In this document: positions 1 through 8,145 of the stretch, piece by piece
How the letters are laid out: each line of letters begins with the position of its first letter
Position numbering within the stretch: position 1 is the stretch's first letter
Origin: RYN-230 sp963768945
GTDB taxonomy: Bacteria > Actinomycetota > Actinomycetes > Streptosporangiales > Streptosporangiaceae
Length of the DNA stretch: 64,000 nt
Assembly: GCA_963768945.1 (NCBI GenBank)
Contig: CAVYJW010000003.1
Coordinates: 1,736,001 to 1,800,000, forward strand
Reading direction: 5' to 3'
The notes under the pieces: generated by a model
The model's input: the letters and a program-made list of their open reading frames with translations, nothing else
What the model was told of the DNA's origin: nothing
Databases searched by the model: none
Translations under genes and position numbers: made by a program

Positions 1-521
1 ATCATGATCGCTTGACAACGATCACCCGCATAATGCCGCGATGGGTGCGTTCGCGCGAAGGCGGTCTCCGTGAGTCGCCGGGTCGGGCTGGCTCATCTGC
101 CGGTGCCACGTGGACGTGCGGAGACCCGCGCTCGTGTGTTCACGGCGGAGACGCCTGCGCCGCTGCTGCGCGACGCCGGCCGCCCGGATGGCCGCCGGTA
201 GCAATGAGCCGGCCGGGGCGGGAGCCTACCTGCAAGTGCACCCACATTCCCGCCAGCAAGTCATAGCCCACACACTTAGGGCCCCAATGCCTTGTCTGAC
301 CTCCTCTGAGGTTCCTCCGGGTTTTTTGCGGGGGCCGCCACAGGCCTACGGGCCGCCACGTGTCGTGGTTTCGGTAGACCAGCCCGAGGTCGGGGTGCTT
401 TGGGTAGTGGCAGCTACCGGGCATGGGGACACCCAGATCACCCGTGCCCCACCGCGCCGTCTCCCTGGCGTCGTAGACTTACACTGCGAGATGGGGCCTT
501 CGCGCCGAAGGAGCACCGATC
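1..521. other. intergenic, no supported gene
   Basis: I see no convincing coding region in this stretch; all open frames lack a ribosome binding site and recognisable motifs. It contains one copy of the dispersed repeat described below (about 228-281), and an AGGAG-type ribosome binding site near 507-512 that belongs to the next gene. Confidence 0.5.
228..281 (+). repeat. dispersed intergenic repeat, copy 1
   Basis: This copy shares the core GCAAGTCATA-(A/G)CC(A)CACA with copies at 6269, 7171, 12622, 13685 and 14752. It also shares a preceding TGCAAGTGCACYCACAT-type segment with the 13685 copy. It lies in a gap without a gene. Confidence 0.6.
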
Positions 522-992
522 ATGGACACAGGCGCCAGAGGTTTTCCGCCGGGAGACCTCCGGGTATCTGACGCCGAGCGTGACCGGGCGCTGTCCGAGC
601 TGAGCGAGGCCTACCAGGCCGGCCGGATCACAGCCGACGAGTTCGACCGGCGATCCACGCTGGCACTAACCGCCCGCACCGGGGAAGAACTGACCGCCCC
701 GCTTGCAGACCTGCCCGTCAACCGTGGCCCCGTAGACGCTGCTCCCGCGGACACCGCCACCCCGCGACGAGCCGATAGCTACCTCGTCCCCCGGCTCACC
801 ATCGGGGCGTCCCTCACCGCCATCTGCTTCGGCGGCGTCGCCGTAGCGACCGCCCTGCGCCCCGGCGTCGACTGGACCGTGGCGCTGACACCCGCAGCGG
901 TCGCAGTGCTCTGCGTCATGCTGGTCACCGTCTTGCGTGTCCGCGCCCGCCGCAGCCCGCTCTTGGGCAGGCCGGGTCAGCCGGGACACTGA
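522..992 (+). CDS. DUF1707 (SHOCT-like) domain membrane protein
   Basis: A 156-residue protein. Residues 11-65 match the DUF1707 pattern of actinobacterial membrane proteins: the LRVSDAERDRALSEL start, a GRIT-DEF-R core and an ELTAPLADLP end. Two hydrophobic segments follow, about 92-112 and 118-140, with a basic C-terminal tail. The ATG is preceded by GAAGGAG at good distance, which supports this start. The DUF1707 module is short and of unknown biochemical role; it usually sits at the N-terminus of small membrane proteins. It stands alone here, with 600 bases without genes downstream. Family assignment is fairly sure, function unknown. Confidence 0.8.
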   Translation: MDTGARGFPPGDLRVSDAERDRALSELSEAYQAGRITADEFDRRSTLALTARTGEELTAPLADLPVNRGPVDAAPADTATPRRADSYLVPRLTIGASLTAICFGGVAVATALRPGVDWTVALTPAAVAVLCVMLVTVLRVRARRSPLLGRPGQPGH

Positions 993-1603
993 CCCGGCGC
1001 AGCCAAGATCGCCGTACCGTTTTGGCGTGCCATTAATCAGGGTCAGCCGGGGTGCGTAGCGGTATCTCCAATGCGCTGGCAACCCGAGGTCAGCGGTTTT
1101 GCGGCACGATGAGAATGCGATTTGCAAGCAGGTGATCAGACCGGCCGGGTCAGTAGCGAAGTACAGCAACGGACCCTACAGCGACCGCCTTGCACGAAGA
1201 GGCCAACCTGAGTCAGCGAGCACGGGACATGCGTGGGATGACGCTCGGCCGGATACCCGAGGCAGCGTCATCACAGCAGGTCAGGGCAGGCGGCGATGGC
1301 CCGTAAAGCCCATCGGCCCCAGAGTGGCGCGAGCCCGGCTTCCGTAACCATGCTGGGGTGTTCCCCGGCGTTGTTACTCAGCTTCCCGCAGGTGCGAGTG
1401 GCGCCATGCTCCGCCCAGGGTGCGATAACCACTCAGGTTGTCCGGACGGCCCTGGACAGGCGCCGTCCGGTGGACGAGGACAACGACGGCAGGTTCCCGG
1501 ATGACAGTCTGGTAAGGGGAGCGGCGCGCGGGGCGGCGGCTGGCGGGCGGCGTTGGAACGGGGCAGGCGCTCCGGACAATACATAGGTGTGAGAGGTGAC
1601 GGG
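993..1603. other. intergenic with decayed repeat copy and ECF-type promoter
   Basis: No gene is supported here. A degenerate copy of the dispersed repeat is visible at about 1421-1440 (GCGATAACCACTCAGGTTG). Near its right end lies a possible ECF-type -35 element, GGAAC at 1555-1559. Confidence 0.4.
1555..1588 (+). promoter_or_regulatory. possible autoregulatory ECF promoter
   Basis: GGAAC at 1555-1559 is the typical -35 core of ECF sigma promoters. About 17 bases on is an AT-richer stretch (ACAATACATAG, 1577-1587) that could be the -10 region. It lies just upstream of an ECF sigma gene, and such genes are often autoregulated. The -10 match is weak. Confidence 0.3.
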
Positions 1604-2197
1604 GTGCCGGCCGATGGCGGGCGCATTGTTGACCCGGTGGATTTCGAGGCGGTCTTCGAGCAGTATTTCCCGCTGGTGTACCGGTTTGCCGCCCGGCGGG
1701 TGGGCTCGGCGATCGCTGAGGATCTGGCGGCTGAGACGTTCGCGACGGCGTACCGCCGCCGCGCCTCCTTCGACCCCGCGCGGGGCTCGCTGCGGGCCTG
1801 GCTGTTCGGGATCGTGGCGAATCTGGTGCGCAGTCACTGGCGCGCCGAGCAACATCTGCTCGCCCTGGACGCGCGGCTGGTTCCTGAGGCCGACGCCCTA
1901 GACGGCTGGGACGGGGTGGACCAGCGGCTGGCCGCGGCGTGGCTGGCTCCGCAGCTGGCGGCGGCGCTAGCCCTGCTGACCCGCGATCAGATCGATGTGC
2001 TGCTGCTGCACGCCTGGGCGGGGCTGAGCCATGAGGAGATCGCGGCGGCGCTGGGCATCGCGCCGGGCACGGCGCGGTCCCGGCTGTCGCGGGCGCGCGC
2101 GGCGCTGCGCGAGCAGCTCGGTGACTTTGACATGGACTTGTGGGTACTCCGGCCGGGCACCGACCCGGCTCAAGGAGGAGGGCTGGACTGTGGCTGA
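1604..2197 (+). CDS. ECF-type RNA polymerase sigma factor
   Basis: A sigma-70 family protein of about 197 residues. Region 2 lies near the N-terminus (FEAVFEQYFPLVYRFAARRV, then a DLAAETFATAYRR segment). Region 4 lies near the C-terminus and contains the helix-turn-helix (GLSHEEIAAALGIAPGTARSR). I chose the GTG at 1604 because GAGAGGTGA lies just upstream and the family normally begins close to region 2; a longer frame opens at 1553. It overlaps the next gene by 8 bases, so the two are translationally coupled. The neighbouring membrane protein and ABC exporter are probably in its regulon. Confidence 0.88.
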   Translation: MPADGGRIVDPVDFEAVFEQYFPLVYRFAARRVGSAIAEDLAAETFATAYRRRASFDPARGSLRAWLFGIVANLVRSHWRAEQHLLALDARLVPEADALDGWDGVDQRLAAAWLAPQLAAALALLTRDQIDVLLLHAWAGLSHEEIAAALGIAPGTARSRLSRARAALREQLGDFDMDLWVLRPGTDPAQGGGLDCG

Positions 2198-3128
2198 CGA
2201 GATCGACTTGTTGCGAGGATTCCGGGACGAGACGCCAGGGCCCTCAGCCGGCGCGTGGGCCCGCGCCCGGGCCGCGGTCGCCGCGGCCCGGCTGGAAGAA
2301 GGCCAGCCGGGACCGCGGCAACGCCGCCGCAGACCTGGCCTGCCCCGGCCGGTGTGGATTGCGGCGGCGGCGGCTGCAGTCCTGGTCGCGGCCGGGGGCG
2401 CGGCGGCCGGGCTGGCCGCCGGGGGCAGGACCGCGGGCCCACCGGGCCGGGGGCACACTGCAGCCGGCGCCGGGCTCATGGCGGTGGAGGGCTGCCCGGG
2501 CCTGGACGCGGTCTCGGGCACCCTGGTCCAGGCCGATGGCGCCAGCCTGGTGCTGAAGATCCCCGGCGGCCACCGGATGACGGTGACGACACGGGCTTCG
2601 TCCACGATCAGCCGCCAGGTGCCCGGCTCCGTGGGCGAGGTCACCGACGGGGCGTACGTCATCGTGTTCGGCACCACCTCCGGCGGCCGGCTGGCCGCCA
2701 AGGACGTGAACATCGGCGCCAACCCGCTCCCGGTGCCGGCGGCTCGTGATGGCCAGCCCCGGTCCCGGCCGGGGCACCGGCACGGCATCCCGCGCGGTTT
2801 GGCGATCGGGACAGTCAGCGGCGTACGTGCAGGCGGGTTCACGGTGGTCATGGGCAGCTCCATTGACGTCCCGGTGACCACGTCCGGCTCGACGGCGGTG
2901 CTCAGGCTGACCGGGGCCAGCGTGAGCCAGCTCAGGATCGGCGAGCTCACCGACGCGTTCGGCAGCGCGGGACCGCACGGGACGCTCGCGGCCACCACAG
3001 TGGAGCAGGGAAGCCAACTCCCGCATCTCGATCACGGCGGCACCATCGCCCGCCTGCACAGCCGAGGCTGCTCGCCCGCCGCCATCACCACGGCGGCCCT
3101 GTTCACAGGCGGCTGGCGTGGCCGGTGA
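2190..3128 (+). CDS. membrane-anchored DUF5666-like protein, putative anti-sigma partner
   Basis: A 312-residue protein. The GTG start follows a strong AAGGAGGAG. The N-terminal 40 residues (DEIDLLRGFRDETPGP) resemble the cytoplasmic end of CU044_5270-like proteins that follow ECF sigma genes. One transmembrane helix covers about 55-78. The exported part holds two beta-rich repeats of DUF5666 type, each with a G(T)xxxxxGxxxV...G start, about residues 110-180 and 215-285. Its position directly after the sigma factor, with overlapping frames, suggests it controls or senses for that factor, but I see no classical zinc-binding anti-sigma HxxxCxxC motif. Function is inferred from context. Confidence 0.65.
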   Translation: MADEIDLLRGFRDETPGPSAGAWARARAAVAAARLEEGQPGPRQRRRRPGLPRPVWIAAAAAAVLVAAGGAAAGLAAGGRTAGPPGRGHTAAGAGLMAVEGCPGLDAVSGTLVQADGASLVLKIPGGHRMTVTTRASSTISRQVPGSVGEVTDGAYVIVFGTTSGGRLAAKDVNIGANPLPVPAARDGQPRSRPGHRHGIPRGLAIGTVSGVRAGGFTVVMGSSIDVPVTTSGSTAVLRLTGASVSQLRIGELTDAFGSAGPHGTLAATTVEQGSQLPHLDHGGTIARLHSRGCSPAAITTAALFTGGWRGR

Positions 3129-3855
3129 GGTGAACGCCGGCGGGCGTGAGGGCCTACCGGCGTCTCAGGCCCTAGTGCAGCTCATCGACGTGACGAAGCG
3201 ATATCCGGGCAGCGGCCAGCCCGCGCTGGACCGGGTGAGCCTGCGGATCGCAGCGGGCGAGGCGGTCGCGGTGATGGGGCCTTCGGGCAGCGGGAAGTCC
3301 ACGCTGCTGAACCTGATCGCCGGGCTGGACAAACCGGCCAGCGGCACGGTGACCGTGGCCGGGCAGCGGGTTGACTCTCTGAGCGAGACCGGGACGGCCA
3401 GGTTCCGGCGGCAGCAGCTAGGGATGATCTTCCAGTTCTTCAACCTGCTCGACGACCTGACCGTGACCGACAACGTACTGCTCCCGGCCCAGTTGGCCGG
3501 CATCCGCCGGGCGGCGGCCCGGTCCAGGGCATCCTGGCTGCTGACCGAGCTCGGGATCAGCCAGCACCGCGACGCCTATCCCGGGCGGCTGTCCGGGGGT
3601 GAGCGGCAGCGGGTGGCGATCGCGCGGGCCCTGGTCAACGAGCCCGCGCTGCTGCTCGCCGACGAGCCAACCGGCGCGCTGGACACAGCGAACGGCGAGG
3701 CGATCGGCAGGCTCCTGGTCAGCCTCAACCAGTCAGGACAGACCCTGATCATCGTGACCCACAGCCCTGACCTGGCTGCACGGTACGCCACGCGGGTGGT
3801 GCAGCTCATCGACGGCAGGATCATCAGCGACACCCCCGCCGGGGTGCTGGCATGA
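3118..3855 (+). CDS. ABC transporter ATP-binding protein, MacB/LolD type
   Basis: A 245-residue ATPase. The Walker A motif GPSGSGKS is at about 54-61, the Q-loop at FQFFN, the ABC signature LSGGERQR at 158-165, Walker B LLLADEP at 178-184, and the switch histidine is in IVTHSPDLA. The spacing and the EPTGALD sequence are typical of ATPases that pair with FtsX-like permeases. The GTG start lies inside the end of the preceding gene, and its stop overlaps the permease start (ATGA). It therefore works with the next gene as an exporter or mechanotransmission complex of unknown substrate. Confidence 0.93.
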   Translation: MAGEVNAGGREGLPASQALVQLIDVTKRYPGSGQPALDRVSLRIAAGEAVAVMGPSGSGKSTLLNLIAGLDKPASGTVTVAGQRVDSLSETGTARFRRQQLGMIFQFFNLLDDLTVTDNVLLPAQLAGIRRAAARSRASWLLTELGISQHRDAYPGRLSGGERQRVAIARALVNEPALLLADEPTGALDTANGEAIGRLLVSLNQSGQTLIIVTHSPDLAARYATRVVQLIDGRIISDTPAGVLA

Positions 3856-6230
3856 GCACCGGCCCGGCGCTGCGGGCAGCGTCGGGGGGCCTGGTCCGGC
3901 ACCCGGTGCAGACCATCGTCGTCTTCGTCGTCGTGGCCGCGGCGAGCGCCGCGGCTACGCTCGGCCTGACCCTGTACACCAGCGCCAACGAAGGGTTCCT
4001 CAACGCCTTCGCCGCCTACCACGGCCCGGATCTGGCGGTGACCATCGATCCTGCCCGGGTGACGCGGGCGCAGCTCGCCCGCACCTCCTCGCTCAGCGGC
4101 GTGACCCAGACCGCCGGGCCTTACCCGGAGACCGCGATCACCCTGCAGGGCGCGGCGCTACCGCAGACGCGGGCAGGGAAACCTTCAGGCGGCCCCGCGG
4201 TGTCCTACTCCGTGGTGGGCCGCGCATCGCGGGGCGGCCCGCTCGATGACCTCACGCTGAACAGGGGACGCTGGCCGGACGGCCCGGGCCAGATCGCGAT
4301 CGGCGTCTACATTCCGCTCCGCGCTCAAATCGGGGGCGCGGTCACCGCGACCAGCCTGGCGGGCCACCCGCGGCTGGCTGTGACCGGCTACGGCGGCTCA
4401 GAGGCGCGGGACGAGGACGCGTGGGTGACGCCAGCCGAGATTACCGCGCTGGAGAAAGCCGGCGCGCCAGTCCAGGAGCAGATGCTCTACCGCTTCCGCA
4501 GCGCCGCGACGGCCGTCCAGATCAACACGGATCTCGCTGAGATCCGCGCCGCGCTCCCGCGGGGAGCGGTGATGTCTAGCGTGTCGTGGCTGCTGTCGGC
4601 GGACCAGACCAGGGCCGAGCAGGACCTCAACACTCCCTCCGCGGTCGCATTTGCCCTCCTGGGGCTGGCCCTGGCCGCCCTGATCGTGGGCAGCGTGGTC
4701 AGCGCGCTCGTGGTAGCCGGTTACCGGCGCATCGGCGTCCTGAAGAGCATCGGCTTCACCCCGCTTCAGGTCGCGGTGGCCTACGCCGCCCAGGTCGCGG
4801 TGCCGACGGTTGCGGGGTGCGCGACCGGAGTCATCCTCGGCAACTACTGGGTGCTGCCCATGCTCGGACACGGGGCCGGCGTATTCCACCTGACCAGCAC
4901 GATCCCGGCGTGGATCGACGTCGCGGCGCCGCTGGGAATATGCGCGATCGCCGGGATCGCCGCGCTGATCCCCGCGCTGAAGGCCGGCCGGCTCAGCGCA
5001 GTCGCCGCGATCGCGCGCGGGCAGGCCCCCCGCCAGGGTCACGGCTTCGCGGTGCACCGCCTGCTGTCAGCCCTGCCCATCCCGCGGCCGGTCACCGCCG
5101 GCCTGGCAGCACCATTCTCGCGCCCGGGGCGCTCCGCGCTCACGCTCGCGGCCATCTGCTCCGGGCTCACCGCCGTGATCCTCGCCGTCGGCCTCGGCTC
5201 CTCACTTGACCGAGCCAGCTCAAGTTCAATCCGCGGACAGGGCGCAGTCCAGGTCATACCCGCCGCCGGGCCCGGAGCGACCCTCAGCCGCAGCCAGGGC
5301 CAGGCCGTCGCCCGGGCGCTGCAGGCCGCGCCCGGAACCGGCCCCCACACGGGCGTCATCACCCTGAGCGGCGGCATCTTCAACTTCACCACGGCCAGCG
5401 TCGGTGTGGCCGGGCTGCAGATCCCGCTGAACATCACCGCCTACACCAGCCGCTCCGCCTGGCTCGGCTGGGACATGATCAGCGGGCGCTGGTACGACAA
5501 GACTGGCGAGATCGACGTCAACACAGCCTTCCTCACCGACACCGGACTGACGATCGGCGACCACGTGACCCTCAGCGTCGATGACCGCCTGGTCCGAACC
5601 CGCATCGTCGGCCAGGTCTACGACCCGGACCTGCCAGACGTTCTCACCGCCGCGCAGACCCTCGGTCACCCGGCCGCGTTCCCGGTCTCGCAATACGACA
5701 TCGGGCTGGGGCCCGCCGTCAGCCCGCAGGCCTACACAGCCGGCCTGGGCCGTGCGCTCGGCCCGGGCCTCAGCGTCTTCCAGCCCCAGCCCGGGGGAGG
5801 AGTCACGGAGTTCGTGGACACCTCCCTCATCCGCACACTGACCCTGATGGTCGCCGTACTGGCCGCCCTGGGCATCCTCAACTCGCTGCTGATGAGCACC
5901 CGTGAGCGCGTCTACGACCTTGGTGTCTTCAAGGCCATGGGGATGACCCCGCGGCAGACCATCACCATGGTCGTGTGCTCGGTCATCCCCCCGGCCCTCG
6001 GCGCCGCGATCATCGCCCTGCCCATCGCGATCGTCATTCACGCCGCCACCGTGTCCGCCATCGGCAGCGCCGCCGGAACTGGCATACCCGCCGACATCGT
6101 TAACATCTACAGCGCCGCCGAGCTGGCCTTGCTCGCCCTGGCCGGGCTCGCCGCCGCCGGGACCGGTGCGCTGCTGCCCGCCTCCTGGGCCGCGGCCGCC
6201 AGGACCACCACGAACCTGCGCGCCGAATAA
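3852..6230 (+). CDS. FtsX-like ABC permease
   Basis: A 792-residue permease with the duplicated FtsX architecture: an N-terminal membrane helix (about 20-42), a large extracytoplasmic domain, a three-helix block near 265-380, a second single helix near 425-450, another extracytoplasmic domain, and a final three-helix block ending at the C-terminus. The sequence RIGVLKSIGFTP after the first helix pair and DLGVFKAMGMTPRQ in the last block are characteristic of FtsX/MacB permeases. It overlaps its ATPase by four bases. The genes from the sigma factor to here read as one operon. Confidence 0.92.
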   Translation: MSTGPALRAASGGLVRHPVQTIVVFVVVAAASAAATLGLTLYTSANEGFLNAFAAYHGPDLAVTIDPARVTRAQLARTSSLSGVTQTAGPYPETAITLQGAALPQTRAGKPSGGPAVSYSVVGRASRGGPLDDLTLNRGRWPDGPGQIAIGVYIPLRAQIGGAVTATSLAGHPRLAVTGYGGSEARDEDAWVTPAEITALEKAGAPVQEQMLYRFRSAATAVQINTDLAEIRAALPRGAVMSSVSWLLSADQTRAEQDLNTPSAVAFALLGLALAALIVGSVVSALVVAGYRRIGVLKSIGFTPLQVAVAYAAQVAVPTVAGCATGVILGNYWVLPMLGHGAGVFHLTSTIPAWIDVAAPLGICAIAGIAALIPALKAGRLSAVAAIARGQAPRQGHGFAVHRLLSALPIPRPVTAGLAAPFSRPGRSALTLAAICSGLTAVILAVGLGSSLDRASSSSIRGQGAVQVIPAAGPGATLSRSQGQAVARALQAAPGTGPHTGVITLSGGIFNFTTASVGVAGLQIPLNITAYTSRSAWLGWDMISGRWYDKTGEIDVNTAFLTDTGLTIGDHVTLSVDDRLVRTRIVGQVYDPDLPDVLTAAQTLGHPAAFPVSQYDIGLGPAVSPQAYTAGLGRALGPGLSVFQPQPGGGVTEFVDTSLIRTLTLMVAVLAALGILNSLLMSTRERVYDLGVFKAMGMTPRQTITMVVCSVIPPALGAAIIALPIAIVIHAATVSAIGSAAGTGIPADIVNIYSAAELALLALAGLAAAGTGALLPASWAAAARTTTNLRAE

Positions 6231-6534
6231 CTGGACCTGGGTGCCGCCGGCCTGCCATCCCACTGGATAAATGTGCACGTGCGAACGTCGGTATGGTCCC
6301 GCCTGCAAGTCATAACCACACAGGTTGGGCATTCGGCAGCCGGGCTGACGGCGCGGCGACGGCTGGTGATGGTCGTGCGAGATCGCCGGGGGGGCCGTCT
6401 CGCTGCACAGTCCGTGGCCTTCCGGTCTCAGCCCAAGTCGGCACGCAGGCCTAACCCGAAGATCACAAACCGCCTCCCCAACCACGCCTTATCCGGGTTC
6501 AAAGGGAAGCATCAAGGAACACTGGGCGCTATGA
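6231..6534. other. intergenic with dispersed repeat
   Basis: No gene is supported. The best-preserved copy of the dispersed repeat lies at about 6269-6330. Confidence 0.5.
6269..6330 (+). repeat. dispersed intergenic repeat, copy 2 (best preserved)
   Basis: This copy carries the full consensus. A GTGCACGTGCGAACGTC-like left part is followed by GGTATGGTCCCGCC and the core GCAAGTCATAACCACACAGG, then TTGGG. The copy at 14752 shares the left part, GGTATGGTCCCG and ATAACCACACA. It lies downstream of the FtsX-type permease gene. Confidence 0.7.
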
Positions 6535-7113
6535 GTGCGGCGACACCTGCAGCCGGCGGATCAGCCACGTGCCCACGGCTGGGTGACGTCGATGGGAGGC
6601 CCGCTGCTCGTCGTGCCCGTCTCCGCGCTGGCCAGCTGGGGCGGCTGCAGCGCGGCGGAGGAGATCATCGGCGGCACGGAAACGCCGGACGACTATGACC
6701 GGGCCTGCGCGGTGCATGACCTGGCTGGCGTGATCGCGGTGGGCGACCACGGGGCACAGGCCCTGGTCCTGGCGGACGAGCCTGCAACTACTTGCTACCT
6801 GCCCCAACACCCGGGTTTCTTGCGCCGGCATGCAGCCGACTCCGAGGCCGAACTCACCGCCACCGCCATGCGCGTCCTCACTGACCCCGCCACCGTCTGG
6901 CAGGACCACGGCACCTGGACCACCGACGGCCCCGCAGTGCTCATGGACTCCGCCAATGCCGGGACCGACCTCGGCGTCGGGTACCCCGGCGGCGGGCGGC
7001 CCGATCATGCGCCTGTGCCCCTGCCCGCAGGCAACTGGAGGGTCCGGGCTGTCTACGCGGAAGATGGACATACATGGGTCGGCCTGGTCTACCTCCTGCC
7101 GACCAGCCCATAA
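6535..7113 (+). CDS. Imm21-like immunity protein, orphan
   Basis: A protein of about 192 residues. It contains the GGPLLVVP start, a YDRACAVHDLAGVIAVG segment, an ALVLADEPATTCYLP segment and a W(R/V)VRAVY end. These resemble Imm21 immunity proteins of polymorphic toxin systems. The start is uncertain: the GTG at 6535 has only a poor ribosome binding site, and the family usually starts near the W before GGPL. No toxin gene or secretion module is nearby, so it would be an orphan, perhaps protecting against toxins of kin. Family assignment rests on motif memory. Confidence 0.55.
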   Translation: MRRHLQPADQPRAHGWVTSMGGPLLVVPVSALASWGGCSAAEEIIGGTETPDDYDRACAVHDLAGVIAVGDHGAQALVLADEPATTCYLPQHPGFLRRHAADSEAELTATAMRVLTDPATVWQDHGTWTTDGPAVLMDSANAGTDLGVGYPGGGRPDHAPVPLPAGNWRVRAVYAEDGHTWVGLVYLLPTSP

Positions 7114-7170
7114 GAGGGGCGCATGCACTGGTCGATGAGGGCGTCGAACGCTTGAAGGCGTAACCAAAAT

Positions 7171-7200
7171 CCTGCCTGCAAGCGATAACTACACAGGTGG
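7171..7200 (+). repeat. dispersed intergenic repeat, copy 3 (short)
   Basis: Only the right part is present: CCTGCCTGCAAGCGATAACTACACAGG. It lies between the Imm21-like gene and the 3' end of the convergent ABC operon. The gap from 7114 to 7387 has no other recognisable content. Confidence 0.55.
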
Positions 7201-7387
7201 TCTTGTCCTAGAGAATGGACCGCCGCCGAGGCTAAAAGCCAAGTTCAGCCGGGGCGACCGCTACGCCTGCGGCGCTCGCACCGGCCCGCAGACGGTGGTT
7301 ACAGGCGGCGAGGATCGGGCCAGGATCGCTGAGTGCGAGCGCACTGGCCAGGTGGACGGCATCAGCTCCGCGCAGTGGGTTGGCTGG

Positions 7388-8140
7388 TCAGCCGAGCTGG
7401 CTGATGTGCCGGATGATGTCGTCGACTGGGCGGTCCTGGGTGAGCTGGATGTCATCGACGACGGCGCCGTCGCGGAGCCGGATCAGCCGTTCGGCTCTGG
7501 CGGCGATCTGCGGGTCGTGGGAGGCGAGGATGATTGTCATGTCGTGTTCGGCGCGGAGCCTGGCGAGCAGGTCGAGGAGGCCGGCGGCGTTGGCGGAGTC
7601 GAGATTGCCGGTGGGCTCGTCGGCGAGCAGCAGCGCGGGGGTGTTGATCAGGGAGCGGGCGATGGCGATGCGCTGCTGTTCGCCGCCGGACATCCGGGAG
7701 GGCAGGGAGCGTTCGCGCCCGGCCAGGCCGACGGCTGCCAGCAGGCTCCTGGCGCGGTCGCGTTTGTCCCAGCGGGTGCGGTACGGCAGGACGGGTGCGA
7801 TGACGTTGTCCAGGGCCGTGAGTCCGGGCAGCAGGTTGTAGCGCTGGAAGACGAAGCCGACGGTGCGCCGGTAGTCGGCCTGGGCGGCGCCGCGCAGCGC
7901 GGTGACCTCGATGCCGTTGCTGATGATGGTGCCGGAGTCGGGGCGTTCGAGCGCGCCGATCATGTGCAGCAGCGTGGACTTGCCCGAGCCGGAGGCGCCG
8001 GTCAACGCCACGAAGGCGCCCGCCTCGATGGTGAAGGTGACGTCGCCGGCGGCGGTGACCTGCCCGCCGGTGCCGGTGCCGTAGCGTTTGCTGACGCCGC
8101 GCAGCTCGAGCGCGCCGCTGCCGGGGACGATGGCGGTCAT
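7388..8140 (-). CDS. ABC transporter ATP-binding protein, MacB/LolD type
   Basis: A 250-residue ATPase. Walker A GASGSGKS is at about 48-55, the Q-loop in FVFQRYN, the signature MSGGEQQR, Walker B LLLADEPTGNLD and the switch histidine in LASHDPQ. Like the first cassette, it has the EPTGNLD form typical of FtsX-partner ATPases. It lies five bases downstream of the permease gene on the same strand, so the two form an operon read from 10920 towards 7388. The substrate is unknown. Confidence 0.93.
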   Translation of the reverse strand: MTAIVPGSGALELRGVSKRYGTGTGGQVTAAGDVTFTIEAGAFVALTGASGSGKSTLLHMIGALERPDSGTIISNGIEVTALRGAAQADYRRTVGFVFQRYNLLPGLTALDNVIAPVLPYRTRWDKRDRARSLLAAVGLAGRERSLPSRMSGGEQQRIAIARSLINTPALLLADEPTGNLDSANAAGLLDLLARLRAEHDMTIILASHDPQIAARAERLIRLRDGAVVDDIQLTQDRPVDDIIRHISQLG

Positions 8141-8145
8141 GGTGG

